From Planctomycetota bacterium (GTDB lineage Bacteria > Planctomycetota > UBA1135 > UBA2386), in assembly GCA_028281765.1 (NCBI GenBank), contig JANQJF010000114.1, positions 1-64,000 on the forward strand: DNA of 64,000 nucleotides, in the 5' to 3' direction. Numbering within the stretch: the first letter of the stretch is position 1; every line of letters starts with the position of its first letter. The notes under the pieces are model-generated. The model saw only the letters and a list, made by a program, of their open reading frames with translations, had not been told where the DNA came from and made no database searches. Shown piece by piece: positions 24,501-32,156 of this stretch. Position numbers and translations under genes: made by a program.

Positions 24501-25590
24501 GCTTCGGGGCCTCTACGACGAGGTTCGGGACACTGTGTTCGCGGATGTCCGGTTGCCGAGATCGCTTCGCGATACTCCCGGCGTTGCGCTGTCAGCGAAA
24601 GGCGAAGATGAAGATGACCAGAAGCTGATCGGCAGATTGCGGACCGTGCTCAAGTTCGAGCGCGCGCAACGCGCGGGGCAGTCCAGTTCGGACCCCGTCG
24701 AGCGAAAGAAGGCGGAAGCGGACATCGCGCTGCTGGTCTATCTGGAGACTCTGGCGCTCGAGGCGATCGGTTCGAGACAGGACGCGTACCGGCACGTCTT
24801 GAAGTTCGTGAAGAACATCACCGCGGTGCGGGCCAAGCAGTTGCGTGAGCTCGAGGAGAATGGCGTACTCGTCGCGCGTTTGGCCGCTCGACTCGTAACC
24901 GAGCACGACGACTCTGCCGGACGCTTCGAGTCCGCGTTGATCCTGGATCCGGCGAATGCTCTCTACATGTTGTATTCGGCTCAGGTCGACTTGGAACGCC
25001 TGTTGCCGGATCATCCGTACGCACACCCGTACCGTGGACACCAGAGCTGGAGTTCGGCAGACCGAGACGCGTTCTTCCGGGCGCGCAAGCATCTGACCGA
25101 GCTCACGGACGAGGGCTTGGACGCGCAGACCCGTCCCACCTACCACTGGCTCGCCGGAGTTTCGTCCTACGTCGAGTACTACGTTCACAAGGACAACCGC
25201 AAGTCGCTGATTCGAGAGGCGTTGGGCCACTTCGATCAGCTCGAACCGGTGAGTGAGACGGGTTTCGCGAATGCTGTGGCGTTCAAGAGCGGTGACTTCA
25301 ACGGGGAAGACGCGCCGCGGATCAAGGGCAATGCCGAGGGCAGTCCGGAAGACAAGTACGGGCGCCTGACCTGGCTGTATTACGCCGCGAGCGCGGCGGA
25401 GTTCTACACCGATCGCGACCTCAAAGTGGCCAAGCGGATGAACACGCTGACTTCCGCCGACATCGAACTCATCGAGAAATACAAGGACCAGAAGTACAGG
25501 CGGGACATCAAGACCGCTGCAGACGGGATGGAACTTCGCAGGGATCGCAATCAGATGTTCCTGGAAGCAGCTGCGGAGGCCCGCAAGTAG
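21589..25590 (+). CDS. Transmembrane pseudokinase with large helical C-terminal domain
   Basis: 1333 aa. Residues 1-300 follow the Ser/Thr-kinase fold: glycine loop LGGFGEGYLAM (23-33), the beta-3 Lys in TYLKVL (Lys44), YLPPEML in place of APE (~194), and the C-lobe string AIYSLGMTMYWLLSGRLPF. The catalytic loop reads HVTVTPSNLML (~148), so the catalytic Asp and Lys of HRDxKxxN are missing, although the Asn is kept; DFG is DAG (Asp168). It is therefore probably a pseudokinase or an atypical kinase. A TM helix lies at ~311-334. The remaining ~1000 residues are helical, charged and TPR-like, and may be extracytoplasmic. It probably senses a signal and regulates the GTPase/HSP70 genes behind it (inference). 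Confidence 0.82.
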   Translation: MSTFGSGEEIGKYVIRSQDTLYLGGFGEGYLAMHLQTSQVTYLKVLMEYERPADSALTKSLPKERGFAPYTFTDEMLHTGPRAVLAHSWFYPGIPLDAPVSLEHEQVSRHELDDVLEKRDQRTENESWGLFIQLAEMVKDGLRSGLEHVTVTPSNLMLCKDDQLRLLDAGVHYDPRAFHAAYQSAGFVADVMPYLPPEMLLSLRDGKPFEDRDPECEAIYSLGMTMYWLLSGRLPFSVTEAPAVLHRVLDTQKKFQPPSVRSFNQRAQRILMRCIEKDPTQRFQTIDQLVREIRTIEDWQKKDPTPRSVKLAWGGAALAATVAVVTWAFWYFSAFNRFVRSDAVELARAESFPSEGPDEVVKALDPWIVELPENWLLLGLRAGVLLDAKPLVTEVDSIASAIEKAQEACHAAGETDAVFDLLTWKYFLHHAYQEVEPAAGVSREEHLRALLDRDLEKLGLDRPELLGGSLGERLLAAWRTVFDGQALDPDDVLRFIDGIKNATRSPIRNDQAAMDRWPVRHLVGLLYRQIDEAEANSDARVAAKTHFLDSARHRPERWPSISLDSQKPQHPRAWQYFVDIVDDGDQRLVSHLEPFVGARSATNDERQQVRREFNQRFGKFYVPLLSTYIGALIDGGEHSKALGLIDSIDNGEFFGSDSGIVVSQEDKSKVGEWYVKAATEQLRGLVEGGSPEVAKLGRAVSSARQAMARVSKAAEANELRSLTLKACYQFLGNPEVNNGEGADWQTHHADAWADWLALAGLEQKPRLIAFPASAKLANDWGPMGRGLDEAELRARLTEVEQLLVRDAKSLESADKSATLWTAFAAYLHCRPENQRNPKTRGELPESLKPLIRLVRTHTQKQEPGDKLECFGSLVAHFTKKELSWGGGDWYELLDEHIRVLAQRGEWTKAAEKAGELAQSSDSEHRQYATLVEESAKWHELQAQPPKAKLARAIELCIHLAREGGKFLVNKELRGLYDEVRDTVFADVRLPRSLRDTPGVALSAKGEDEDDQKLIGRLRTVLKFERAQRAGQSSSDPVERKKAEADIALLVYLETLALEAIGSRQDAYRHVLKFVKNITAVRAKQLRELEENGVLVARLAARLVTEHDDSAGRFESALILDPANALYMLYSAQVDLERLLPDHPYAHPYRGHQSWSSADRDAFFRARKHLTELTDEGLDAQTRPTYHWLAGVSSYVEYYVHKDNRKSLIREALGHFDQLEPVSETGFANAVAFKSGDFNGEDAPRIKGNAEGSPEDKYGRLTWLYYAASAAEFYTDRDLKVAKRMNTLTSADIELIEKYKDQKYRRDIKTAADGMELRRDRNQMFLEAAAEARK

Positions 25591-25610
25591 TCACTAGCCA
25601 GATGGAGACA

Positions 25611-26894
25611 ATGCGTACCATGAATCACCTCACACAGAAGATGGTCGGCTGCCTCGGCGTGCTGGCCTTGTGCATCGCGTGTAGTGCCCCGGCTCTCGAC
25701 GAACGGATCGATGGAGTCATCGCGCTCGTCGTTTCGAGCCAGGGACAATCGAAAGACGAACCCCCGGAGCGACTGCGTGCTGCGATGCGTGACACGTTGG
25801 ACAGGGTGTTCAAAGACAGGCGTCCTGAAGACGACTACTCCATCAAGGAGTTCGAGTCCGACAAGGAGCGTCGCGAACTCCAGGCGCTGACCTACTCCTG
25901 GTTGCAGAGTGGTTCGCCGTTCCCGGTTCGGCTCAAGTTGACGCTGAACGACGAGAACGACTTGGCCTACTACCGAATCAAGGAAGAGGGCATGGATATC
26001 CTCGAGGCTACGCCGCCGTCGAATCAGGAGGAAAGCCACTGGGTCGATGCCTTCCTGAACCCCGAGGTCAAGCGTGACGCCTTGAACAACAAGAAGCCAA
26101 GGCAGAACAAGACCGTGCCCTTCGACAAGAGCAAGGGGCGCTCAGGGTGGGAATACAGCGCGTTGATTGATGAGAGCAACCCGACCGGTGGGACGTCGGC
26201 CAGCCCGTATGTCTTGTTGCCCAAGAACAAGAACAAGCTGTACGTCCAGATCCCGACGATGCGCGATCCCCGAGAGGTTCCCCTGTACTGGTTCTGGAAC
26301 GACAAGTACTGGGAGTTCTCCGATCGTGGTCGGGACCTCAAGCAGGAGATCCAGCCGGAACACATGGCTGAGTCGCACGCGATCGCGACGCCTGCTCTCT
26401 CGTCGATCATGCTGTTCGATGTTCGCGGCTACGACAAGGTCGCGTACGGCGAGGCTCTCGTCGAGCTGACGCGCGTCGAGGGCTACCCGTCGACCCGTGT
26501 CTTGAACAGCCAAACCGGCGAGTGGGCCGCGTTCACGAGTCTGCGACAGATCTCCGTGTTGCGCGGCGAAATCGGTCGTCGGGCCGAGGTCAAGAAGCTG
26601 ATTTCCGTGACGTTCCCGGATCGGCGCCTGTTCGAGTCGACGACCAAGCCGGTCATCGCGGTGCAGTACCCCTACCACGACGACATCAACAAGAACCTGC
26701 TGACGCTCGAGGGCTCCAACGAGGTCGGCTACTTCCCACTCAACGAGACCGTGCCGGGCACGTGGTCGATGACGAAGTCGAAGCTGATCCTCGAGGCGCC
26801 GCGAGATGCGGATGAAGTCTGGATCGTGATCTCGACCAGCGGCGATCCCGACGCCGATCCGGTCCGCATTCCGGTGAGCGCGGAAGCGCAGTAG
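25611..26894 (+). CDS. Secreted lipoprotein, unknown
   Basis: About 427 aa. The start could be 25602, 25611 or 25620 (three in-frame ATGs); all keep the lipoprotein signal MVGCLGVLALCIAC with its lipobox Cys. The mature part is soluble and mixed alpha/beta, with aromatic-rich stretches (EVPLYWFWNDKYWEF) and a C-terminal half of beta strands (TWSMTKSKLILEAPRDADEV, WIVISTSGDP) that looks like an immunoglobulin-like or similar all-beta fold. No enzyme motif. It starts 20 bases after the pseudokinase gene, so it belongs to the same unit and may act as an outer partner of it. Confidence 0.75.
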   Translation: MRTMNHLTQKMVGCLGVLALCIACSAPALDERIDGVIALVVSSQGQSKDEPPERLRAAMRDTLDRVFKDRRPEDDYSIKEFESDKERRELQALTYSWLQSGSPFPVRLKLTLNDENDLAYYRIKEEGMDILEATPPSNQEESHWVDAFLNPEVKRDALNNKKPRQNKTVPFDKSKGRSGWEYSALIDESNPTGGTSASPYVLLPKNKNKLYVQIPTMRDPREVPLYWFWNDKYWEFSDRGRDLKQEIQPEHMAESHAIATPALSSIMLFDVRGYDKVAYGEALVELTRVEGYPSTRVLNSQTGEWAAFTSLRQISVLRGEIGRRAEVKKLISVTFPDRRLFESTTKPVIAVQYPYHDDINKNLLTLEGSNEVGYFPLNETVPGTWSMTKSKLILEAPRDADEVWIVISTSGDPDADPVRIPVSAEAQ

Positions 26895-27003
26895 CTCTAC
26901 ATCTGATCGTTGAACGCCAATGGTGCAGTCAGCGCGCCCACAGCTGTGGGCCGTTGCTGCACCCCCGGATGGGATGAACCCCCCGACAACAGGTAGCTGA
27001 CTG

Positions 27004-29214
27004 ATGAACGAAGAACAGATCCTCAAATCCTTCGACACCGGGTTCAAGCAGTGCACGACGCTGCAGTCCCTGATGGAGGCGGTCGCGGCCGACAATCGCT
27101 GGAGCGGTCCCGACCACGAGCGGTTGCGCAGCGACATCGAGCAGATGATGCCGATGCTCGACAGCTTGCGTCGAGGGTTGCGCTCGCCGGTGTTCAAGAT
27201 CGCCATGGTCGGCGGGTTCAGTGGCGGCAAGTCGACGTTGGTGAACGAGATCTTCGGGCGTCAGCTGTTGTCGGAGGACGTGAGCCCGGAGACTGCCAAC
27301 GTCACCGCGATCCGTCGCGCCAAGTCTCCTGCCGACGAGAAAGTGGTGATCCACTTCCTCGATCGGGAGGAGTTCAACGAGTGCATCGGCTCGTTCTGCA
27401 AGATCTTGCAGCTGGAGTACCGCGACGACGTCACCGGATTGCTCGGGATCGTCGACGCAGAGTTGACCGAGCTCGCGCAGTCCACCACGCCGAGCGAGCG
27501 GCAGGAGCAGCTCTCCGAATTCAGCAAGCTGCTGAGGAGCTACGAGCGCAACAAGGAGCGGCTCGGCCAACAAGAGCAAGGCGATCTCAGCCCGGAGGTG
27601 CTCAAGCGCTGGACGACGAAGGCGGAGGCGGACACTGCGCAGTTGCTACCGCTGGTCCGCGAAGTCGAGATTCAGGTGCACACGGAAGTGTTGACTGATC
27701 ACACGGTGCTCGTCGATCTTCCGGGCACCGACTCCACGCGGCCGCGCGATACCAAAATCGCCGAGGACTACCTGCAGGGCGTCGACGCGATCATCGTGAC
27801 GACCCTGTTCAAGCGACCGTTCAGCAAGGCGGACTACGGCGTCATCGAGCTGCTGAACCGCGCGAAGATGCAGATCCACGACAAGGTGTTCTTCGCGATC
27901 TCGCAATTCGATCTCGCCAAGGGCGCCGAATACCAGAAGGTGCCGCAGACCTTCCAAACCGTCCTCGAGAAGATCGACAGCCACTTCAAGATCAGCAGTC
28001 CCAACGTGTTCCTGACCTCGGCATGGATCAGTCGATTCCTCCGCAAAGAACCGGCGGGGGACCAGCTGACGGACGAAGAGAAGCAAGACCTCAACACGTT
28101 CCGCACGAACGCCCAAGAGTTCATGGGCGGCAACGGGCCTTCGGGCGATCCGCGCCTGAAGGAGGCCCTGGAAAACTACTACCGGGACGGCGGCGTCGGT
28201 GCGTTGCGCGATCTACTGTTCCAGTACTTCCGCACCAAGTGCCTCAAGATCAAGTTGGACGACGCGACCGAGAAGTTGCAGCGCGGGCACAAGATCCTCG
28301 AGGACGTGGTGCGTCCGGCGTACGAACGGATGCGCGGCGAGCAGGAGTCGGTCAAGACGCAGGCGGTCTTGGTCGGGATCGACATGGCGGATCAGTGCCG
28401 CGAGTATGTCTCCGATCACCTCTTCCCCGAGTTGAAGGACCACGATCTCTCTGCGGATCGCTGCCTCGCCGAGTTCAAGGAGAACGTCGCGAGCAAGATG
28501 AGCGACGCGATCGACAAGGTCATCGATGAGTATCCGCTGCGTCGCAAGCTCGTCGGCGACAAGAATCGAGCGCCCCTCTTGGTCGCGCAGTACATCGGTG
28601 AGGAGATCGAGCAGATCTACTTCGAGTACCTCGACGCGTTCATCAGCAATTGCGTCGAGGAGCCGATCCGGCGCTGCTTGACGGCGGACGAGGTGGAGGT
28701 CACACGGGCTGGCCAGAAGGAGCGCTTCAGCGTCGATTCCGTCGTCGGCACGCTGTTCCGCGACGGGTCCGAGCCGTCGGCGGACTACAACCGGGGCAAA
28801 GTCGAGTACCTGAGCACGACCAAGATCTGCTTGCGGGCGCGGGCCTCCGAAGAGATGGAGAAGTCGAGGTCCAACGTGCCGCAGTTCCCGCAGACGGGCG
28901 GGCCGATCCTCGACGACGCGCTGGACCGCTTCAAGGCGGACCTGAAGCAGGTCTACAAGCAGCGCTACAACGGACTGTCCGAGAACCTCGGTTCGCGAAG
29001 CCGGGACTACATCATCTACTGCTTGGACATGTTCCTCGGGCGGTTGCTCGAGGCGTTGCGGCCGCAGCAGTACGCGGCTCAGAGTGCCGAGGTGCTGGCA
29101 ATCGAGAAGTTGTTGCCGGGCATCATCTCGTCGGCCGATCTCGAGGTGCTCGAGAGCTACGCACGGAACTTGGACGACATTCGTGAGGCGCTCCGAACCC
29201 TGGGATCGGATTGA
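27004..29214 (+). CDS. Dynamin-family GTPase
   Basis: 736 aa. The G domain is clear: G1 GGFSGGKST at 70-78, G3 DLPGTDST at ~238, G4-like SQFDLAKG at ~301, and a likely switch Thr in ETANVTAIRR (~98-107). Between G1 and G3 is a long helical insert (residues ~125-215), and the C-terminal ~350 residues are helical with a charged profile (the stalk region of dynamins). Bacterial dynamin-like proteins bind and remodel membranes and need GTP-driven oligomers. It lies directly upstream of the HSP70-like gene, which suggests a chaperone-controlled GTPase. The 109-base gap upstream is the largest within this gene set and could hold an extra promoter. Confidence 0.87.
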   Translation: MNEEQILKSFDTGFKQCTTLQSLMEAVAADNRWSGPDHERLRSDIEQMMPMLDSLRRGLRSPVFKIAMVGGFSGGKSTLVNEIFGRQLLSEDVSPETANVTAIRRAKSPADEKVVIHFLDREEFNECIGSFCKILQLEYRDDVTGLLGIVDAELTELAQSTTPSERQEQLSEFSKLLRSYERNKERLGQQEQGDLSPEVLKRWTTKAEADTAQLLPLVREVEIQVHTEVLTDHTVLVDLPGTDSTRPRDTKIAEDYLQGVDAIIVTTLFKRPFSKADYGVIELLNRAKMQIHDKVFFAISQFDLAKGAEYQKVPQTFQTVLEKIDSHFKISSPNVFLTSAWISRFLRKEPAGDQLTDEEKQDLNTFRTNAQEFMGGNGPSGDPRLKEALENYYRDGGVGALRDLLFQYFRTKCLKIKLDDATEKLQRGHKILEDVVRPAYERMRGEQESVKTQAVLVGIDMADQCREYVSDHLFPELKDHDLSADRCLAEFKENVASKMSDAIDKVIDEYPLRRKLVGDKNRAPLLVAQYIGEEIEQIYFEYLDAFISNCVEEPIRRCLTADEVEVTRAGQKERFSVDSVVGTLFRDGSEPSADYNRGKVEYLSTTKICLRARASEEMEKSRSNVPQFPQTGGPILDDALDRFKADLKQVYKQRYNGLSENLGSRSRDYIIYCLDMFLGRLLEALRPQQYAAQSAEVLAIEKLLPGIISSADLEVLESYARNLDDIREALRTLGSD

Positions 29215-29261
29215 GTTGTTTCGAGCACGGGTGAGCAGGCTGAAGACCAGGAAGTCATCGA

Positions 29262-31679
29262 ATGAACTCTGATCTACGTTTCTTTCCAGACGCGATCTTC
29301 GAGAAGATCCTGTGGCTGTCTCAGGGGCGGCGCCGCCTGTACGAGAAGGAGGTGCAGGTCGAGAACAACCTGTCCGAGGCTGTCTCGTTGGCGTATCCCG
29401 GCGGGGAGCCCTGGATCGACGTGTACTACTTCGGAACGCCTCGACCACTCGAGATCCAGCCGGGCGAGAAGGCGCGGTTCGTGATTCGGGTCGATGACCA
29501 GAGCCCGTTCTTCCCGGCCGAGGGACCGGTGAACGCCGCGGTGGCGCTCGAGTGCACGCAGGCATCGGGGCGCGTCTTATCGACGGAGATCCCGATCTGC
29601 TTCGAAACGGTCTCGCCGGCGCCGACGTACGACGGCATCTTCGCGATCGACTTCGGCACGACGAACTCAAGCTGCGCGGTCATCGATCCGGGCAGTTTTG
29701 TCACGCGGCACCTGGAGCTCGAGCCGGGTCAAGATCAGCCGGCCGTCGGGTCGGCGATCTGGTTCGAGAGCGTGCAGCCGAAAGACAGCCCGAAGTACTA
29801 CATCGGCGTCGACGCGCTCGCGCGAATCATGGATGCCGGGACCAAGAGCGACAGCTATGTCTTTAGCAGCAAGCGGTTCCTCGGTATGGGTGAGAAGCAC
29901 ACCATCCAGAACCGGCACAACTTGCAGCCGGGCGCAGATCGATTCGTTACCTACACGCACGATGAGATCTGTCGGTTCGTCGTCGAGAAACTCCTCAACC
30001 GTGCGGAGTCGGCGCTCGATCACCATCTGATCAACAAGGTTGTCGTCACCTATCCCGCGATGTTCTCGCAAGCTCGAGTTCGCGCGTTGCGGCGGATCTT
30101 CGTCGAGGACTTGGGGCTCGAGCCCGGCAACGTGCAGATGTCGCTCGACGAAGCGAGTGCGGCGGCGCTGTGGTTCGTCGAGAAGCTGATTCTGGATCGG
30201 GCTGGCGACATCAACCAGTTGATGGCCGAGTACACCGAGCCGTTCACGATTCTCGCATACGACTTCGGCGGCGGCACGATCGACATCTCGCTCGTCAAGG
30301 TGTCGCTCAAGCGCAACAACAGTCCCGCTGATGCGCGGTTCACGATCGCGGTCGAAATCCTCGGCTGCGGTGGTGATCCGAAGTACGGCGGTGACAACGT
30401 GACGCTCGAAGTGTTCAAGGTCCTCAAGTGGCGCCTGGCCAAGTGGATCGCGATTCAGAATCCGGACGAGGAGATCGCGGCGGATCCGAATCGAGCCCAT
30501 GAGATCGAAGGCGCGCGAGCTCGTATTCGCGAGAACTCGGGCGCGATCGATCTCGCGATCTCCAACGGTCGTGACGTGACTCCGGAGATGGCGAAGGACA
30601 TCAACATTCTCGTCCCCACGCGGTTCGAGGGACTGCAGGGCGAGGATGAGGAGTTGGCGCGGGCGCTGTTCTTCAGCCTCTGGTTTGAAGCTGAAGAACT
30701 GAAGAAGCAACTCAGCGTCAAGGCCTCTCGCAACGAGTGGGATGCGGTCGGGCTCGAGGCTCTGAACACGGACTTGCTTCGCACGGTCGAGATCGACGAC
30801 GTCGGGATCGACGAAGTGTGCCTCACGATGGAGGAGTTGGAGACCCGGATCCGCGAGCCGATCTGGAGAACCATGCAGCAGGCCAGCGGGCTGTTCCAGC
30901 GCATCGCCACCGAGCAGCGGCGTTGTCCGGACTTCATCCGACACGTCATTCTCGCTGGACAGTCGTCGGCATTGCCGATCGTCCGACGTCTCATCGAAGA
31001 GGTGCTGCAGGTCGACAACAACAACATCAGCTTCGACCTGGAGACCGCGAAGTCCTCGGTCGCAATTGGGGCATGCCTGGCGGCGAATCTCGGCGAAGGG
31101 CCGGCGGAGTACCGGTTCGATGTGAAGACGTTGATCAACTCGGTGCCCCACGACATCGGCTATCTCCGCAAGGGGGCGCAGAACGCTCGCCAGATGGAGC
31201 GGGTGTTCGAGCTGGGTGCCTCGCTGCCGCAGACCGAAACGTACAAGAACTTCGGTGGACGCCTGCAGTTGTTCTCGCAGGCCGGCTCTTCGGACGACCC
31301 GATCTACCTCGGGATGTTCGACTTCGAGTCCGAAGGAGAAAGTGCGCGACCCGCGGTTGCCGCGGCGCCAGCGCCCCAGGCGCCAGCTCCGCCGCCTCCG
31401 CAACAAGCGCCCAAGAAGCGGGGATTGTGGGGGCGGTGGAAGCGGGAGAAGGAGGCGGACGCCATGGAGGCCGGTGCGGACGAGATGCCGGCACAGCAAC
31501 CCGTTCGTCAGATGCAGAAGCCGCGGCCCAAGCCGGCTCCCAAGGACGGAAGCGTGACTCTGCACTACTCCGAAGATCGTGAGATGTTCGCGACCCGAGG
31601 CGAGCAGCGTTGGAACTTGATCAAGCCGAATCTGTCGGAGCAGGGCACGGCAACCACGATGTTCTCCGGAGAGCACTGA
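29262..31679 (+). CDS. HSP70-like ATPase with extra N-terminal beta domain and Pro/basic tail
   Basis: 805 aa. Residues 1-125 form a beta-rich domain not found in DnaK (DVYYFGTPRPLEIQPGEKAR). The actin-like HSP70 ATPase begins at ~127 with AIDFGTTNSSCAVI, includes VVVTYPAMFSQARVRAL and SLDEASAAALWF, and has the second phosphate motif AYDFGGGTIDISLV near 332. An adenosine-type motif HVILAGQSSALPIVRRLIEE follows near 562. A canonical peptide-binding domain is not evident; instead there is a Pro/Ala-rich, basic tail (QAPKKRGLWGRWKREKE) and a short C-terminal strand. The gene stop overlaps the next start. Likely an HSP70 relative that acts on the dynamin or membrane complex. Confidence 0.86.
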   Translation: MNSDLRFFPDAIFEKILWLSQGRRRLYEKEVQVENNLSEAVSLAYPGGEPWIDVYYFGTPRPLEIQPGEKARFVIRVDDQSPFFPAEGPVNAAVALECTQASGRVLSTEIPICFETVSPAPTYDGIFAIDFGTTNSSCAVIDPGSFVTRHLELEPGQDQPAVGSAIWFESVQPKDSPKYYIGVDALARIMDAGTKSDSYVFSSKRFLGMGEKHTIQNRHNLQPGADRFVTYTHDEICRFVVEKLLNRAESALDHHLINKVVVTYPAMFSQARVRALRRIFVEDLGLEPGNVQMSLDEASAAALWFVEKLILDRAGDINQLMAEYTEPFTILAYDFGGGTIDISLVKVSLKRNNSPADARFTIAVEILGCGGDPKYGGDNVTLEVFKVLKWRLAKWIAIQNPDEEIAADPNRAHEIEGARARIRENSGAIDLAISNGRDVTPEMAKDINILVPTRFEGLQGEDEELARALFFSLWFEAEELKKQLSVKASRNEWDAVGLEALNTDLLRTVEIDDVGIDEVCLTMEELETRIREPIWRTMQQASGLFQRIATEQRRCPDFIRHVILAGQSSALPIVRRLIEEVLQVDNNNISFDLETAKSSVAIGACLAANLGEGPAEYRFDVKTLINSVPHDIGYLRKGAQNARQMERVFELGASLPQTETYKNFGGRLQLFSQAGSSDDPIYLGMFDFESEGESARPAVAAAPAPQAPAPPPPQQAPKKRGLWGRWKREKEADAMEAGADEMPAQQPVRQMQKPRPKPAPKDGSVTLHYSEDREMFATRGEQRWNLIKPNLSEQGTATTMFSGEH

Positions 31680-32146
31680 TGGAGATTCCACGGGTCGAGC
31701 CCAGGTCTCAGAGTGCACAGGGCCAAGGCGTCTTCGATCGGGCGCGAATCCGCGTGTTGCGGCGACGACTGCTCGAACTCGCGAAGGAACTCGAGGGCTG
31801 CGAGGGGCTCGTCGTGACGGCTCGAACGAGGTTCTTGCGGGAGTTTCGAGGGGTCTGCGACGGGATCGACGACGCCAAGCGTTTCGCTTGGGAGTCGCTC
31901 GAGGCCTGGATCGGTGACGCTCGTGAGAGCGGTGACGACCGGGTCAGCGCTACGGATCTCGATCGATTGACTGCGGCGGTGTCGCGCTCGCGGCACGCGA
32001 ATCACAGCGGTGACCAGCGTTCGTTGATCGGCGTCGCCGATGATCTCGAAGTCGCGGCCGAATTGTCTGGTGGGCAGGCGTTCGATCGCTCGGTGTTTCA
32101 GAAGGCTGTAGATCGACTCGGCCGCGAAGATGTGGGGTCGACATAG
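31679..32146 (+). CDS. Small helical protein, translationally coupled to the HSP70-like gene
   Basis: 155 aa. ATG at 31679 shares its A with the preceding TGA (TGATG), so translation is coupled. Sequence is helical (RIRVLRRRLLELAKELEG, AWESLEAWIGDARESG) with no known motif. It probably works with the HSP70-like protein or with the tandem-repeat protein downstream. An in-frame start at 31610 exists but would overlap the HSP70 gene further and is not preferred. Confidence 0.6.
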   Translation: MEIPRVEPRSQSAQGQGVFDRARIRVLRRRLLELAKELEGCEGLVVTARTRFLREFRGVCDGIDDAKRFAWESLEAWIGDARESGDDRVSATDLDRLTAAVSRSRHANHSGDQRSLIGVADDLEVAAELSGGQAFDRSVFQKAVDRLGREDVGST

Positions 32147-32156
32147 TGAGCAAGCG

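Noticed and set aside
29667..31718. Minus-strand frame of 683 codons
   Set aside because: Antisense to the HSP70-like gene, which carries clear phosphate motifs.
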